From IMG/VR virus record IMGVR_UViG_3300027985_001688, positions 1-21,335 of that record: DNA of 21,335 nt. One strand, given 5' to 3'. Positions within the stretch are counted from its first letter, which is position 1. Each line of letters begins with the position of its first letter. Below, piece after piece: positions 4,996 to 12,415 of this stretch. Made by a program: the position numbers and the translations under genes. The DNA is from a virus. The notes under the pieces are model-generated. The model ran no database searches. It saw nothing but the letters and a program-made list of their open reading frames with translations, and was not told where the DNA came from.

Positions 4996-6562
4996 TCCAG
5001 GCCCCTCCTCCCTTCTTCCTCACTACTACCTCCACGAACGACAGTGCCAGCGCCAGCGCCCAGAAGCGGTCGGCGTGACCGTGCTCGTTCCGCTTTGAAT
5101 CATATTTGAAACTCTTTGCCCCCACCAGCCTTTTGATGGCGTGAAGGTCCGCGATGAGCAGCGGATCGTTCGGGATCCTGATGGTCTTGTCCTCGAAGTG
5201 CTTTTTGAGGTTCAGCGCCATGGCCTCCTTTGAGCTGTTCGTGAACCATACCCCGCGCACCCGGCTTTTGAAGGCGTCGTACATGTTCTCGGCCAGGTTG
5301 TTCCCGAGGCCAGTCTTGTCGATGGCGAGCTGCGCCAGCGGGTAGGTACGCATGAACTGTTTCAGGTGCGCTTTCTGGTCGTCGTACTTCGCCTTGGCCA
5401 GTACATCCATCATGGCCGCCTCGTAGATCTGGCCGGCCAGCACGACGCCGGCCAGCGTGGAGCGGTCTTTCGTCCGCCCGACGTCGTAACCGGAAAAGAG
5501 CGTATTTTGCGATTTCGGCGTGTAGTACGAGAGCCCAGGATCGACACAGCTCTTGATGAGCTCGATGGAGAGCAGGCTGCTCTCGTCGTCGACGAACTGG
5601 CACTCGTACGCCGATGCCCAGGTATCCGCATCGAAGAGCGCCCGCATCGTCTCGAGGTCGAAGTCGAGCCCGTCTTTGATGGCGCGGTAGATGTCGATCC
5701 GGAAGCGCGTGAACATGAAGTAGCGCTCCTCGTCAACGATAAGATCGTGGAAGAGGCTGCGCTCCTCGAACGGGGTGGACATGATCGTCAGGCGGCCTTT
5801 GATGGCCCCGATCGACGGGACGAAGGCGTGCCAGATCTTTTTTGGGTTTGCGTACCAGGCGAATTCGTCCATCCAGATATCGCCGGTGAAACCCTGGACG
5901 GTACGGAAGTTGTGCGCCAGCGCCTTGATGATGGCACCGTTGGCGAGGTGCAGCTCCTTCTCGGTATCTTTGACGAACTCGATGCCGTACCGCTTCGCCC
6001 ACTGTTTCGCGTAACGGATGAGGATGAGCGCCTGCTCCTCCGACGCCGATAGGAAGAGCTGATCACGCCCGGCGACCGCACCGATAAGCGCATCGGCAGC
6101 GGCGGAGTATGAGAACCCGATCTGGCGGGCTTTCACGACAAGGCGGAACTGGTCCTCGCACTCAATGAACTCGCGCTGGTAGCCATAGAGCCCACCGGTC
6201 TCCAGGATGCGGCGCTTCAGGTCGAGCGCCTCTTTTGAACCTGAAATGTCGATGACGGGCTTCTGCCGCTTGGCAGCCCTGTCCGTCTTCGCCTGAACAC
6301 GCTCGAGCGTCGCTAGCGACTTCGACAGCATCGCGATCTTCCGGCTGACCGCCTCCGTAGGTTCACGCCGGGAGAGCTTTTCGATCTGCTTGCGGATGTT
6401 CTTGATGGACTTCTTGACGTCCTTCTCTTCCTTCTCCCTCTCATTGCGCCAGTTGCGCAGGGTGCCGCGGTTGCACCCGATCTCGTCGGCAACCTCCTGC
6501 ACCGGGATCCCCGCATCCATCAGCTGCAGCGCTTCTTGTTTCTGCTCCTCACTATACGCCAT
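4988..6562 (-). CDS. Terminase large subunit, P2 gpP/Mu gp28-like
   Basis: This 524-residue protein is the DNA-packaging motor. An N-terminal helix-turn-helix (residues 1-45, VQEVADEIGCNRGTLRNWRN) and a charged coiled coil (45-100) precede the ATPase. The P-loop variant is KARQIGFSYS at 144-153; Walker B is DIWMDEFAW at 228-236; a coupling motif MSTP lies at 261-264. The C-terminal RNase H-like nuclease has the expected acids in SGYDVGRTKDRSTLAG (D360), AIDKTGLGNN (D415) and HGHADRFWALAL (D498). The fused HTH is typical of P2 gpP and may take over DNA recognition, since no separate small terminase is visible. Start 6562 follows GGGGAG nine bases upstream. It is transcribed after the portal gene on the minus strand and collides with the gp10-like gene. 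Confidence 0.9.
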   Translation of the reverse strand: MAYSEEQKQEALQLMDAGIPVQEVADEIGCNRGTLRNWRNEREKEEKDVKKSIKNIRKQIEKLSRREPTEAVSRKIAMLSKSLATLERVQAKTDRAAKRQKPVIDISGSKEALDLKRRILETGGLYGYQREFIECEDQFRLVVKARQIGFSYSAAADALIGAVAGRDQLFLSASEEQALILIRYAKQWAKRYGIEFVKDTEKELHLANGAIIKALAHNFRTVQGFTGDIWMDEFAWYANPKKIWHAFVPSIGAIKGRLTIMSTPFEERSLFHDLIVDEERYFMFTRFRIDIYRAIKDGLDFDLETMRALFDADTWASAYECQFVDDESSLLSIELIKSCVDPGLSYYTPKSQNTLFSGYDVGRTKDRSTLAGVVLAGQIYEAAMMDVLAKAKYDDQKAHLKQFMRTYPLAQLAIDKTGLGNNLAENMYDAFKSRVRGVWFTNSSKEAMALNLKKHFEDKTIRIPNDPLLIADLHAIKRLVGAKSFKYDSKRNEHGHADRFWALALALSFVEVVVRKKGGGAWIM

Positions 6563-6657
6563 GCGCTATATCTCCCCAATATCGCTTTTAAATGCTAATC
6601 CGTCCCTTTGGTCGAATAAAATCGTTTCTGCGTTTTTAAACACGTTTTAAACACCTT
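6563..6657 (-). repeat. Portal-terminase spacer with tandem AT-rich repeat
   Basis: The 95-bp gap between portal and terminase genes contains gtttttaaacac (6632-6643) followed directly by gttttaaacac (6644-6654), a near-perfect tandem repeat. On the coding (minus) strand it reads GTGTTTAAAAC then GTGTTTAAAAAC. It could be a regulator binding site or part of a second promoter for terminase. I see no terminator hairpin. Confidence 0.5.
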
Positions 6658-7722
6658 CTAGCCGTTATTAAGATTCTTTTGCCACCCGAGAATCTCTCTC
6701 GCCTCCTGCTGGGTGATGATCTTGCTGTTCACGAGGTTGGTGACGACGTCGGAGTCGTCCTTGAAGTTGGTCACGTCCAGGGGCTTGATGGTGAGCGGAA
6801 GGTCGATAGAGTCGAAGAACCCCTCGAGCAGCTCTATTTTCGGTTTAACGACGATCTCGTTAAAGCTGTGCAGCTGCCCGATCAGCTCCCCGCCGCCGCC
6901 GAGCCCGCCGGCGTTCATGATGCCGAGCAGCCGCGGAGGCACGCCGTGGGCCGCTGCGATCTCGTCGCGGTTGACCTCCTTGAGGCTCTTGTGGGACATG
7001 TCCTCGACCTTCCCGAGCTCCTCGAAGCGGATCTTCGCATCCTTGTCTCCGATGCTGTCGGCGGAGAGGATCAGCGTCTTGTGCGCCTTGTCGTACCCTT
7101 TGAAGGCACTGCCGAAAAAGGTCTTGAAGCTGTCGAGCTGCTCCGATGACGGTTCACCGTTCTCGTAGATAATCGCCATGTCGGGGCGGCCGCCGTTGTC
7201 GAAGAAGACGTCGTTGTATTTATCAGCTTTCTGCGTCGATAGGATCTGCAGCACGGTCGTCAGGTAGTCGGGCTCTCCGTACCATCGTGACGCTGGAGAG
7301 TGGTATTTGAAATGATGGCCTTCAATCTTGTGGGACTGCCCGGTGCTGTCGAGCTGGTACAGGTTACCGTCGCGGTCGATCCGCCCCTCGAACCCTGGAA
7401 GATTGTAAAGCGTGAAGTTAGACAGGAGTCCGCTGCGCTCGATAAACGCGTTACCGTAGATCTCTGCATCCAGGGCGAAAGCGAAAAGCAGCTGCTTCGC
7501 ACTCGTGCCGGGCGGAAGGTACCGGTCGAACCGGTGCGTGTCAACCTGCGACAGCAGCCCCGCCTTGATCTTGAGCGCACGGTGGTGGTAGACGTTTGCA
7601 TAATTGAGCGCCAGCAGCGAATTGAAGTCAAGGAAGGGATCGATGTAACCGTCCATGGTGACGTCTGTGCCGACGATCTGCTGCGAGCTATCCTGTTTCC
7701 GGATAATGATGCGGTCGTTCAT
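6658..7722 (-). CDS. Phage portal protein, PBSX/P2 gpQ family
   Basis: This 354-residue protein fits the PBSX/P2 gpQ portal family, whose members are close to 350 residues. Evidence includes an N-terminal region with YIDPFLDFNSLLALNYANVY, a central block GHHFKYHSPASRWYGEPDYL in which the family usually has 'HI....sp.....YG.P.yl.al', and the strong RDEIAAAHGVPPRLLGIMN motif followed by a glycine-rich stretch. The protein forms the dodecameric channel for DNA entry and exit. Start 7722 has GGGGA upstream. The frame stays open upstream for about 290 codons, but that portion is antisense to the protease gene and not credible. It heads the minus-strand packaging operon; divergence from the protease/capsid operon matches P2 organisation, though P2 has terminase before portal. 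Confidence 0.85.
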   Translation of the reverse strand: MNDRIIIRKQDSSQQIVGTDVTMDGYIDPFLDFNSLLALNYANVYHHRALKIKAGLLSQVDTHRFDRYLPPGTSAKQLLFAFALDAEIYGNAFIERSGLLSNFTLYNLPGFEGRIDRDGNLYQLDSTGQSHKIEGHHFKYHSPASRWYGEPDYLTTVLQILSTQKADKYNDVFFDNGGRPDMAIIYENGEPSSEQLDSFKTFFGSAFKGYDKAHKTLILSADSIGDKDAKIRFEELGKVEDMSHKSLKEVNRDEIAAAHGVPPRLLGIMNAGGLGGGGELIGQLHSFNEIVVKPKIELLEGFFDSIDLPLTIKPLDVTNFKDDSDVVTNLVNSKIITQQEAREILGWQKNLNNG

Positions 7723-7777
7723 ATTTTCCCCGTGAAGCGTTTTGCCAATGATAGTTCGTTCTTTTTTTCCAAACACT

Positions 7778-7806
7778 CGCAATGCACGTATATAGAGTGC
7801 TTTGCG
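7778..7806. promoter_or_regulatory. Inverted repeat between divergent packaging and capsid operons
   Basis: CGCAATGCAC (7778-7787) and GTGCTTTGCG (7797-7806) are inverted copies with one mismatch, separated by nine bases that contain TATATA (7789-7794). The site lies in the 135-bp gap between the divergent portal and protease genes. TTTCCA at 7766-7771 with a 17-bp spacer would make TATATA a weak plus-strand -10 box. A shared operator or activator site for both late operons is likely. The P2 Ogr dyad TGT-N12-ACA was not found here, so the regulator would have a different specificity. Confidence 0.5.
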
Positions 7807-7857
7807 GGGGATGATAGTGCAAAAATACGGTGAACTTAACCAACCGAAGGAGGGGCC

Positions 7858-8649
7858 ATGCCCAACATGCTGAAGGAGATCGACATCACGCACATCTCGC
7901 TCGTCAAAAAGGGGGCCAACGGCAAAACGGTTATTTACAAGTCCGACGATACCGACCCCTCTTATGACGTTGCGCTCCGTGTGATGAAGACGGATAACGA
8001 GAAGGGGATCCTTTACGGCATCGTCTATGCGCCGGACCAGGAGGACAGCCAGGGCGACATCGCAAACGCTGCGGAGATCGAAAAAGCGGCATACAGCTTC
8101 ATGAAGTCGCTGAACCTGCGAAACGTCGACCGCGAGCACGACTTCGAGAACCGTGACGCATACGTGGCGGAGAGCTGGCTGGTACGCAAGAGCGACCCGA
8201 TATTCCCCGACGAACCCGAAGGGGCGTGGGCCGTCGCCATCAAGCTCGAGAGCGAAGAGCTCATCAAGGCGGCGAAAGACGGTGACATCAACGGCCTCTC
8301 CATGGCCGGAACCGCCAAGCGCGAGCCGGTGGAAAAGATGTCGACGGAAGCCAAGTCTCTGGTACAGCAGATCGCCGCGGGCTTTGACGAGCTCTGGGTC
8401 GAGATGCGCGGTCGTATTGCCAAGAGCAGCGGAAAGAAATGGGAAGAGGTGGAAGAAAAGGATATCGCCGAAGTGATCAAGAAGAGTATGGAACCCATGG
8501 TGACGATGTTCGGCGATATCCAGCAGACCATCGACAAGATGTCCGAGCGCCAGGATGCCATGGAAGAGAAGCTGAAGAAGTCTGGCCAGAACCAAACACC
8601 ACCTCCGCCGGCAGGAGATGAAAACACAACAACGAAAGGAATCATGTAA
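7858..8649 (+). CDS. XkdF-like prohead protease fused to scaffold
   Basis: This 263-residue protein matches the XkdF-type (S78-like) phage protease. The signature is GILYGIVYAPDQEDSQGDIA, then NVDREHDF, VAESWLV, PEGAWAVAIKLESEELIKAA and DGDINGLSMAG; the histidine in REHDF and the serine in GLSMAG are the likely catalytic residues. From about residue 165 on, the sequence becomes charged and coiled-coil (QTIDKMSERQDAMEEKLKKS) with a PPPP segment, which is typical of an internal scaffold. It therefore probably directs capsid assembly and then cleaves itself and perhaps the capsid protein. ATG 7858 follows AGGAGGGG. It opens the plus-strand head operon and overlaps the capsid gene by one base (TAATG). 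Confidence 0.75.
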   Translation: MPNMLKEIDITHISLVKKGANGKTVIYKSDDTDPSYDVALRVMKTDNEKGILYGIVYAPDQEDSQGDIANAAEIEKAAYSFMKSLNLRNVDREHDFENRDAYVAESWLVRKSDPIFPDEPEGAWAVAIKLESEELIKAAKDGDINGLSMAGTAKREPVEKMSTEAKSLVQQIAAGFDELWVEMRGRIAKSSGKKWEEVEEKDIAEVIKKSMEPMVTMFGDIQQTIDKMSERQDAMEEKLKKSGQNQTPPPPAGDENTTTKGIM

Positions 8650-9809
8650 TGGAAATTCTCTCCCTCAATGACATCGTAAAAAGCGGGTCTATCATCCCGA
8701 CGGACGTGACGCTCAGCGGTGAACTGACGCCGAAGCAGTCTCGTACCTTCGTCAAGGCGATCATTGCCAAGGACGGCTTTCTTAAAAAGATCACGACCGA
8801 CGTTGCCGGAAAGCTGACGAAAGAGCGCTCCGCCAACGACGTGGCCAAAGGGGTGCTTACCCGTCACATCGCCGGGCAGGAAGCCCCGGACGCCAACTTC
8901 AAGAAGCTGGGCAAGGTCGGCTGTACCCTGAACATGACGAATGGCGTCGAGCTCAACGCGAAGATCATCGACGATACGCTCTACGATAACGCGGACAACC
9001 CGACTTTCGAGCAGGAGCAGTTTGACGGCTTCAATATGGCCTTCAACAATGACCTGCAGCTGCTCGGTATCGTGGGGCAGGCTGACAATACAGCCATCGA
9101 CGCCCCGTTCAACGAGCTGGCAATCGGATGGGTCTACGTGGCAAAAAACAGCGCCGACGCAACGAAGGTAACCTCGTCCAATACGAGCCAGATCGAGCGC
9201 CTGAAGCATGTCGTCGCCAACATGCACGAAGATATCAAGGGGCGCGCAACGATCGTTATGTCCGCTGTCGATTATGACGAGTACCAGCTCGAGATCGCCG
9301 AGAAGCATCAGAATACGGCGGTCCTGCTCAATGCCGACGCCCGCCGCTTCATGGGCTACCCGCTCGAAGTGCTCAACGATATGCCGACGGGAACCTACCT
9401 GGCAACGATCCTGAAAAACTTCATTTTCGGTATCGCCGCGCGCGTCAAGCGCAACCGCTGGTACAACAACGAGGAGTCGGCGCTGAAGTACAAGTTCGTC
9501 GTCTATCCGGACTACGAGTTCGATATCCACAAGTACGTCACGCTCTCCGAGTTCCTCGAGCTTACGCTTGATGCCTATACGGCAACGATGGCATACGGGA
9601 GTGCAGCAGTTGTTACGGTCACGCAGGCGGCAGGAAGCGGAATCGCCGGCGTTATGGTCGTCTCGGCGGATGACACGATCGCAACGGCGGTCTACAATGC
9701 GGCTAACGGTGAGATCACTATCACTGGTGTTGCGACAGGAGTTGTCGGCCTGACCGTTAGCGACGGAACATCCTCGAAAAATATCATTGTGACCGTAACG
9801 GCACCGTAA
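8649..9809 (+). CDS. Major capsid protein with C-terminal Ig-like domain
   Basis: This 386-residue protein lies directly after protease/scaffold and has the size and helix/strand texture of an HK97-fold major capsid protein, closest to the P2 gpN group. Typical parts are the N-arm (TPKQSRTFVKAIIAKDGFLK), GQADNTAIDAPFNELAIGWV, MSAVDYDEYQLEIAEKHQNT and the late YNNEESALKYKFVVYPDYEF segment. Residues about 319-386 form an additional beta-rich, Gly/Ala/Thr-rich domain: VVSADDTIATAVYNAANGEI then TGVVGLTVSDGTSSKNIIVT. This resembles a BIG2-type Ig-like fold. Such domains decorate phage surfaces and are thought to bind sugars or mucus. The junction near residue 310 lacks a stop and the frame is continuous, so this is a true fusion. 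Confidence 0.85.
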   Translation: MEILSLNDIVKSGSIIPTDVTLSGELTPKQSRTFVKAIIAKDGFLKKITTDVAGKLTKERSANDVAKGVLTRHIAGQEAPDANFKKLGKVGCTLNMTNGVELNAKIIDDTLYDNADNPTFEQEQFDGFNMAFNNDLQLLGIVGQADNTAIDAPFNELAIGWVYVAKNSADATKVTSSNTSQIERLKHVVANMHEDIKGRATIVMSAVDYDEYQLEIAEKHQNTAVLLNADARRFMGYPLEVLNDMPTGTYLATILKNFIFGIAARVKRNRWYNNEESALKYKFVVYPDYEFDIHKYVTLSEFLELTLDAYTATMAYGSAAVVTVTQAAGSGIAGVMVVSADDTIATAVYNAANGEITITGVATGVVGLTVSDGTSSKNIIVTVTAP

Positions 9810-9819
9810 GGAGTAGATG

Positions 9820-10155
9820 ATGGCAGTAGTGGTCAATGACCTCCGCACGCTCCTGAAAATGGAGCAGCTCCAGGATCCGGACATCGAGCCGCATCTTGCC
9901 CGTGCCGTTCTCGACTTCTCCGGCACTGTTTTTGACAGCGTGGAGATCGAGAAGGAGGCGGTAGGGTCAAAAGCCATCTACTATATCGCTCCGCTGCTGT
10001 GGCTTCGGATCCAGCAGCGCGTCAACGAATACGACGAAAGCCTTGAGACGTTTAAAGATGTCAAGAGCTTCCAGGCGTACTGGCTCGACCGCTCCCGGAG
10101 CGCCGCCGAGCTCGGGACAACGGCAGCGGACGGTCTGCAGTGGAGAGAAGTATGA
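9820..10155 (+). CDS. Putative head-tail connector protein
   Basis: This 111-residue protein follows the capsid gene, where head-completion/adaptor proteins normally lie. It is mostly helical: NDLRTLLKMEQLQDPDIEPH, then RAVLDFSGTVFD and IAPLLWLRIQQRVNEYDESL, ending in SFQAYWLDRSRSAAELG. That organisation is like gp6/HK97-type connectors, but no motif is decisive. TAAGGAG at 9807-9813 favours ATG 9820 (six-base spacing) over ATG 9817. It is coupled to the next gene through ATGA at 10152-10155. Confidence 0.55.
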   Translation: MAVVVNDLRTLLKMEQLQDPDIEPHLARAVLDFSGTVFDSVEIEKEAVGSKAIYYIAPLLWLRIQQRVNEYDESLETFKDVKSFQAYWLDRSRSAAELGTTAADGLQWREV

Positions 10156-10451
10156 CGGAAACGGAAGCCAAGCAGCTTATCAGCGATGTCGTCGTGAACT
10201 ACACGGACGACTACAAGATCGTGGGCTTCGGCGCGAAACCGGTCAACCGTATGACCTATAAGCGCCGATACGGCATCGCGGTAAGTCCTGAGAATGCTAC
10301 GCCGAACCTGTTTAACGACCTGCTCCTGCTGGCAGCGAACAATGCGTCCATGACGTTCGGCGGTGCCGAGCCCATGCTCAACCGCGCCGACGTCCTCGTG
10401 GAGTACCTCTTCATGGACGTCGAGTATGAAACCGTCCGCGGAGGCGTGTGA
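10152..10451 (+). CDS. Small head-tail joining protein, unknown family
   Basis: I do not recognise this 99-residue protein. It contains a short helix (TEAKQLISDVVVNY), a strand-rich middle (YKIVGFGAKPVNRMTYKRRY, GIAVSP), a helix (LFNDLLLLAANNASM) and an end with NRADVLVEYLFMDVEYETV. ATG 10152 overlaps the previous stop, with GGAGAGAAG just upstream; the earlier in-frame ATG 10140 lies inside the previous gene without a good site. Its place between the connector and the major tail protein suggests a neck or tail-terminator role, by position only. Confidence 0.5.
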   Translation: MTETEAKQLISDVVVNYTDDYKIVGFGAKPVNRMTYKRRYGIAVSPENATPNLFNDLLLLAANNASMTFGGAEPMLNRADVLVEYLFMDVEYETVRGGV

Positions 10452-10768
10452 TGCAGATCGAAATCGGCCTGGCCTTTCAGATCCTGATCGCCGTCGCGGG
10501 TATCGTCGGTTCCTACACTACCCTCAAGATGCGTACCCACCAGCATGCCAAAGAGCGCAAGGAGCTACTGGAACGTATCGGATCACTTGAAGAGCGTGCC
10601 GTATTGCTAGAGAAAGAGCAGACGGCACTGCTCTCCCGCCGCGAAGCGGAAGAGCACTTTGTCTCGAAGCTCGAGTTCAAGCTGACGATGAAGAATGTCG
10701 ACGACAAGCTCGGGCATATCGAGACCAACCAGAGTGAAATACTGAAGATCCTTAGAGGAGGAAGATAA
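10451..10768 (+). CDS. Membrane-anchored coiled-coil phage protein, DUF2730-like
   Basis: This 105-residue protein has one N-terminal hydrophobic segment (LAFQILIAVAGIVGSYTTL, about residues 7-25), a short basic stretch, and then a long coiled coil (ELLERIGSLEERAVLLEKEQ, later LEFKLTMKNVDDKLGHIETN). The architecture is that of Mu gp25-like DUF2730 proteins and also of small i-spanin-like lysis proteins. With head-tail genes on both sides, a DUF2730-like role is a little more likely, but neither is proven. ATG 10451 shares a base with the previous stop (TGATG) and has GGAGG upstream. It would sit in the inner membrane with the coiled coil in the cytoplasm or periplasm. Confidence 0.5.
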   Translation: MQIEIGLAFQILIAVAGIVGSYTTLKMRTHQHAKERKELLERIGSLEERAVLLEKEQTALLSRREAEEHFVSKLEFKLTMKNVDDKLGHIETNQSEILKILRGGR

Positions 10769-11103
10769 TGCCACCGAAAAAGAAAGTTGAAGAAACAGAA
10801 GCACCGGTCCAGGCACCGGCGTCTTCCGAACCGGTTGCACCGGTTGAAGAAGTGACGGGTGATGCGGCAGCAGTAGCACCGACAGAACCGGACGTACCGA
10901 ATACCGATGATGCACCTGCAAAGGATGAGGAATCCACCGGCACCGCCGCATCGCAGGCGGAACCGGACGAAGTCGAAGTCGAGGCGATCATGCCCCTGAA
11001 CAAGAAAGGCCATACGATCCCGCCCAAAGGGAAGACGACACTTCCGCGTCAGACGGCAGAGATCCTGGAATCTGTCGGGAAAATCAATATCATCAAGGAG
11101 TAA
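10768..11103 (+). CDS. Pro/Ala/Glu-rich linker protein with small C-terminal domain
   Basis: This 111-residue protein starts with a basic MPPKKK, then about 65 residues of low complexity made of A, P, E, V and T (for example APVQAPASSEPVAPVEEVTG), which must be disordered. The last 40 residues form a compact basic domain, VEAIMPLNKKGHTIPPKGKT, ending LESVGKINIIKE. Such 'disordered arm plus small beta domain' proteins occur beside head-tail genes as minor capsid or head-fibre proteins. ATG 10768 overlaps the previous stop (TAATG) and has a strong AGAGGAGGA site. Function unknown. Confidence 0.5.
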   Translation: MPPKKKVEETEAPVQAPASSEPVAPVEEVTGDAAAVAPTEPDVPNTDDAPAKDEESTGTAASQAEPDEVEVEAIMPLNKKGHTIPPKGKTTLPRQTAEILESVGKINIIKE

Positions 11104-11106
11104 CCC

Positions 11107-11682
11107 ATGGCAAACCCTACAGCTACCGTTTCCCGCTACATCGGCGGCGGACGCCTCTTTTTTACACCGTATGAGAACGGCGCCTATGGTGCGGATATCG
11201 AAATCGGAGAGGTAAAGGATTTCTCTCTGAATATCGCGCTGACATCGGCTGATGCCATCTCCCAGGACTCCGGTCCTGAACTCGTCGTAGAGGATGTCGT
11301 CACGAAGTCGGATGCGAAGGTATCATTCACTACGCAGAACCTGAATGATAACAATCGTGCTCTGGCACATATGGGGACGCTCACATCAGAGGTGTTCGCT
11401 ATCGGGGATACGCTTCCCGACGGTACTGTTGCAACCGAAGAGACCACCGTAGCGAAGATCATCGGTATGGATAAGACACAGCTCAAAGGGAAGCTCCGTG
11501 TCGTCTCCGAGCCCATCAACGACAGCGCGAAGCGCCCGGTCCTCATCATCCCGATGTGTTCCGTCCGCCCCTCCGCATCCGTCGGTTATATCATGACCGA
11601 CTTTGCCAAGCTCCAGTTCGAGGGTAAAGCGCAGAATACGGCAGATGGCTTCTTCACCGAATACGTCATGGATATCGCGTAA
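11107..11682 (+). CDS. Major tail (tube) protein
   Basis: This 191-residue protein has the size, position and beta-rich composition of a siphovirus major tail protein. It begins with ATVSRYIGGGRLFFTPYENG, followed by IEIGEVKDFSLNIALTSADA, SKSDAKVSF-like strands (VVTKSDAKVSFTTQNLND) and a C-terminal sheet ending AQNTADGFFTEYVMDIA. Similar 'decorated beta-sandwich' tail proteins commonly contain the phrase 'G...dv......d..s.f.'. It directly precedes the chaperone frameshift pair and tape measure, exactly the lambda-like order (tube, G/GT, H). It should polymerise into the tail tube. No sheath gene lies next to it, so the tail is probably non-contractile. Confidence 0.75.
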   Translation: MANPTATVSRYIGGGRLFFTPYENGAYGADIEIGEVKDFSLNIALTSADAISQDSGPELVVEDVVTKSDAKVSFTTQNLNDNNRALAHMGTLTSEVFAIGDTLPDGTVATEETTVAKIIGMDKTQLKGKLRVVSEPINDSAKRPVLIIPMCSVRPSASVGYIMTDFAKLQFEGKAQNTADGFFTEYVMDIA

Positions 11683-12167
11683 TGGCTATCCTGACCTCAT
11701 TCGAGATTAACGTCGAGATCGACGACAAGTCCTACACCATCGTTGCCGGCGGCCTTGACAAGCGCAGGGAGAAGGAGATCGAACAGAAGCGCAAGGAGCG
11801 CATCGATCTTGATCGCAAACGCGAAGAGCTCGTGTCGAAGGTCCAGCTCAACGGGGCGGAGTACCAGGCGAATGAGACGCTGATGAAGAACATGAAGATC
11901 ACCGAAAGAGGAGAGCTGGCCGGTGAGCAGAAGCGTTTTGTCCGGGAGAACAGAGAAGCGGCGGCGCAGATCAGAGCGCTTGACGAGCAGATCGCAAAGA
12001 TCAGAGCTGAGGGCGACGTCGAAAGCCGCATGCGCTTCGACGGCATGGTCGAAGAGGGTGAAGGGAAGCGCGAGCTCGTCAAGTGCGTCGAGACGACCAG
12101 CCTGACCTATGCCGTCCTGGTGACGGAGATCCTCACGCTGATCGCCAAGGAAAAAGAAAAAAAGTAG
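11682..12167 (+). CDS. Tail assembly chaperone, upstream frame (gpG-like)
   Basis: This 161-residue protein lies between the tube and tape-measure genes and ends in the run AAG GAA AAA GAA AAA AAG TAG. The first 25 residues are a beta hairpin (FEINVEIDDKSYTIVAGGLD). The middle (about 26-110) is a long, highly charged helical region with an RERE/EKEI pattern, which is unusual for gpG and probably coiled-coil. The last part, KCVETTSLTYAVLVTEILTL, is a compact helix. The role is to bind the tape measure during tail assembly, as lambda gpG does. ATG 11682 overlaps the preceding TAA. A fraction of ribosomes should slip to -1 and make the longer product. Confidence 0.7.
   Translation: MAILTSFEINVEIDDKSYTIVAGGLDKRREKEIEQKRKERIDLDRKREELVSKVQLNGAEYQANETLMKNMKITERGELAGEQKRFVRENREAAAQIRALDEQIAKIRAEGDVESRMRFDGMVEEGEGKRELVKCVETTSLTYAVLVTEILTLIAKEKEKK
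12158..12164 (+). promoter_or_regulatory. Programmed -1 frameshift site A AAA AAG
   Basis: In the upstream frame the codons read GAA AAA AAG TAG, so the heptamer A AAA AAG sits in the correct phase immediately before the stop. This is the strong bacterial slippery sequence known from E. coli dnaX. After a -1 slip, translation continues as GTA GCG AAC GTC without stop to 12406. AAGGA at 12147-12151, about seven bases upstream, could act as the internal Shine-Dalgarno stimulator. I see no strong downstream hairpin. Confidence 0.85.
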
Positions 12168-12406
12168 CGAACGTCGTTTCCTACCTTCGTACGGCTGGGA
12201 AAAATAACGGCATATTCGTCTATGAGCTAAACGGTGCGTATGAGCATGCCCTGGCGAACCTGTACTATCTCAGTGTGTCGGAAGGGATGAACGGCGTCAC
12301 ATTCGACTTCAGAATTATCGAGACGTTCGCACAGGAGTGCGGCTGGGAAAGCCTGGATACGCTGCTGCTCATTCGCAGCATCACTGCCAGGGTCAAAGCA
12401 AAATAG
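12164..12406 (+). CDS. Tail assembly chaperone extension (gpT-like), made by -1 frameshift
   Basis: This segment codes for about 80 residues in the -1 frame, starting VANVVSYLRTAG and containing YELNGAYEHALANLYYLSVS, then FRIIETFAQECGWESLDTLL and RSITARVKAK. It has no credible start codon or ribosome site of its own. It is therefore most likely translated only as the C-terminal part of a fusion of about 241 residues (161 upstream codons plus 80). This is the G/GT arrangement of lambda-like tails: the short form coats the tape measure and the long form recruits tube subunits. The stop at 12404-12406 lies ten bases before the tape-measure start. Confidence 0.75.
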   Translation, partial: VANVVSYLRTAGKNNGIFVYELNGAYEHALANLYYLSVSEGMNGVTFDFRIIETFAQECGWESLDTLLLIRSITARVKAK

Positions 12407-12415
12407 GAGGAGACG

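Noticed and set aside
5366-6052. Plus-strand 228-codon frame within the terminase gene
   Set aside because: It is antisense to the terminase ATPase core, has an implausible RDV/EE-rich composition and no start signals.
7723-8595. Possible 290-codon N-terminal extension of the portal protein
   Set aside because: The extension lies opposite the protease gene and crosses the divergent promoter region. A normal-length portal starts at 7722 with a GGGGA site.
8025-9977. Long (650-codon) minus-strand open frame opposite the protease and capsid genes
   Set aside because: It is fully antisense to two well-supported genes, has low-complexity Arg/Ser/Cys/Val-rich sequence and no ribosome site. It results from GC-rich codon bias.
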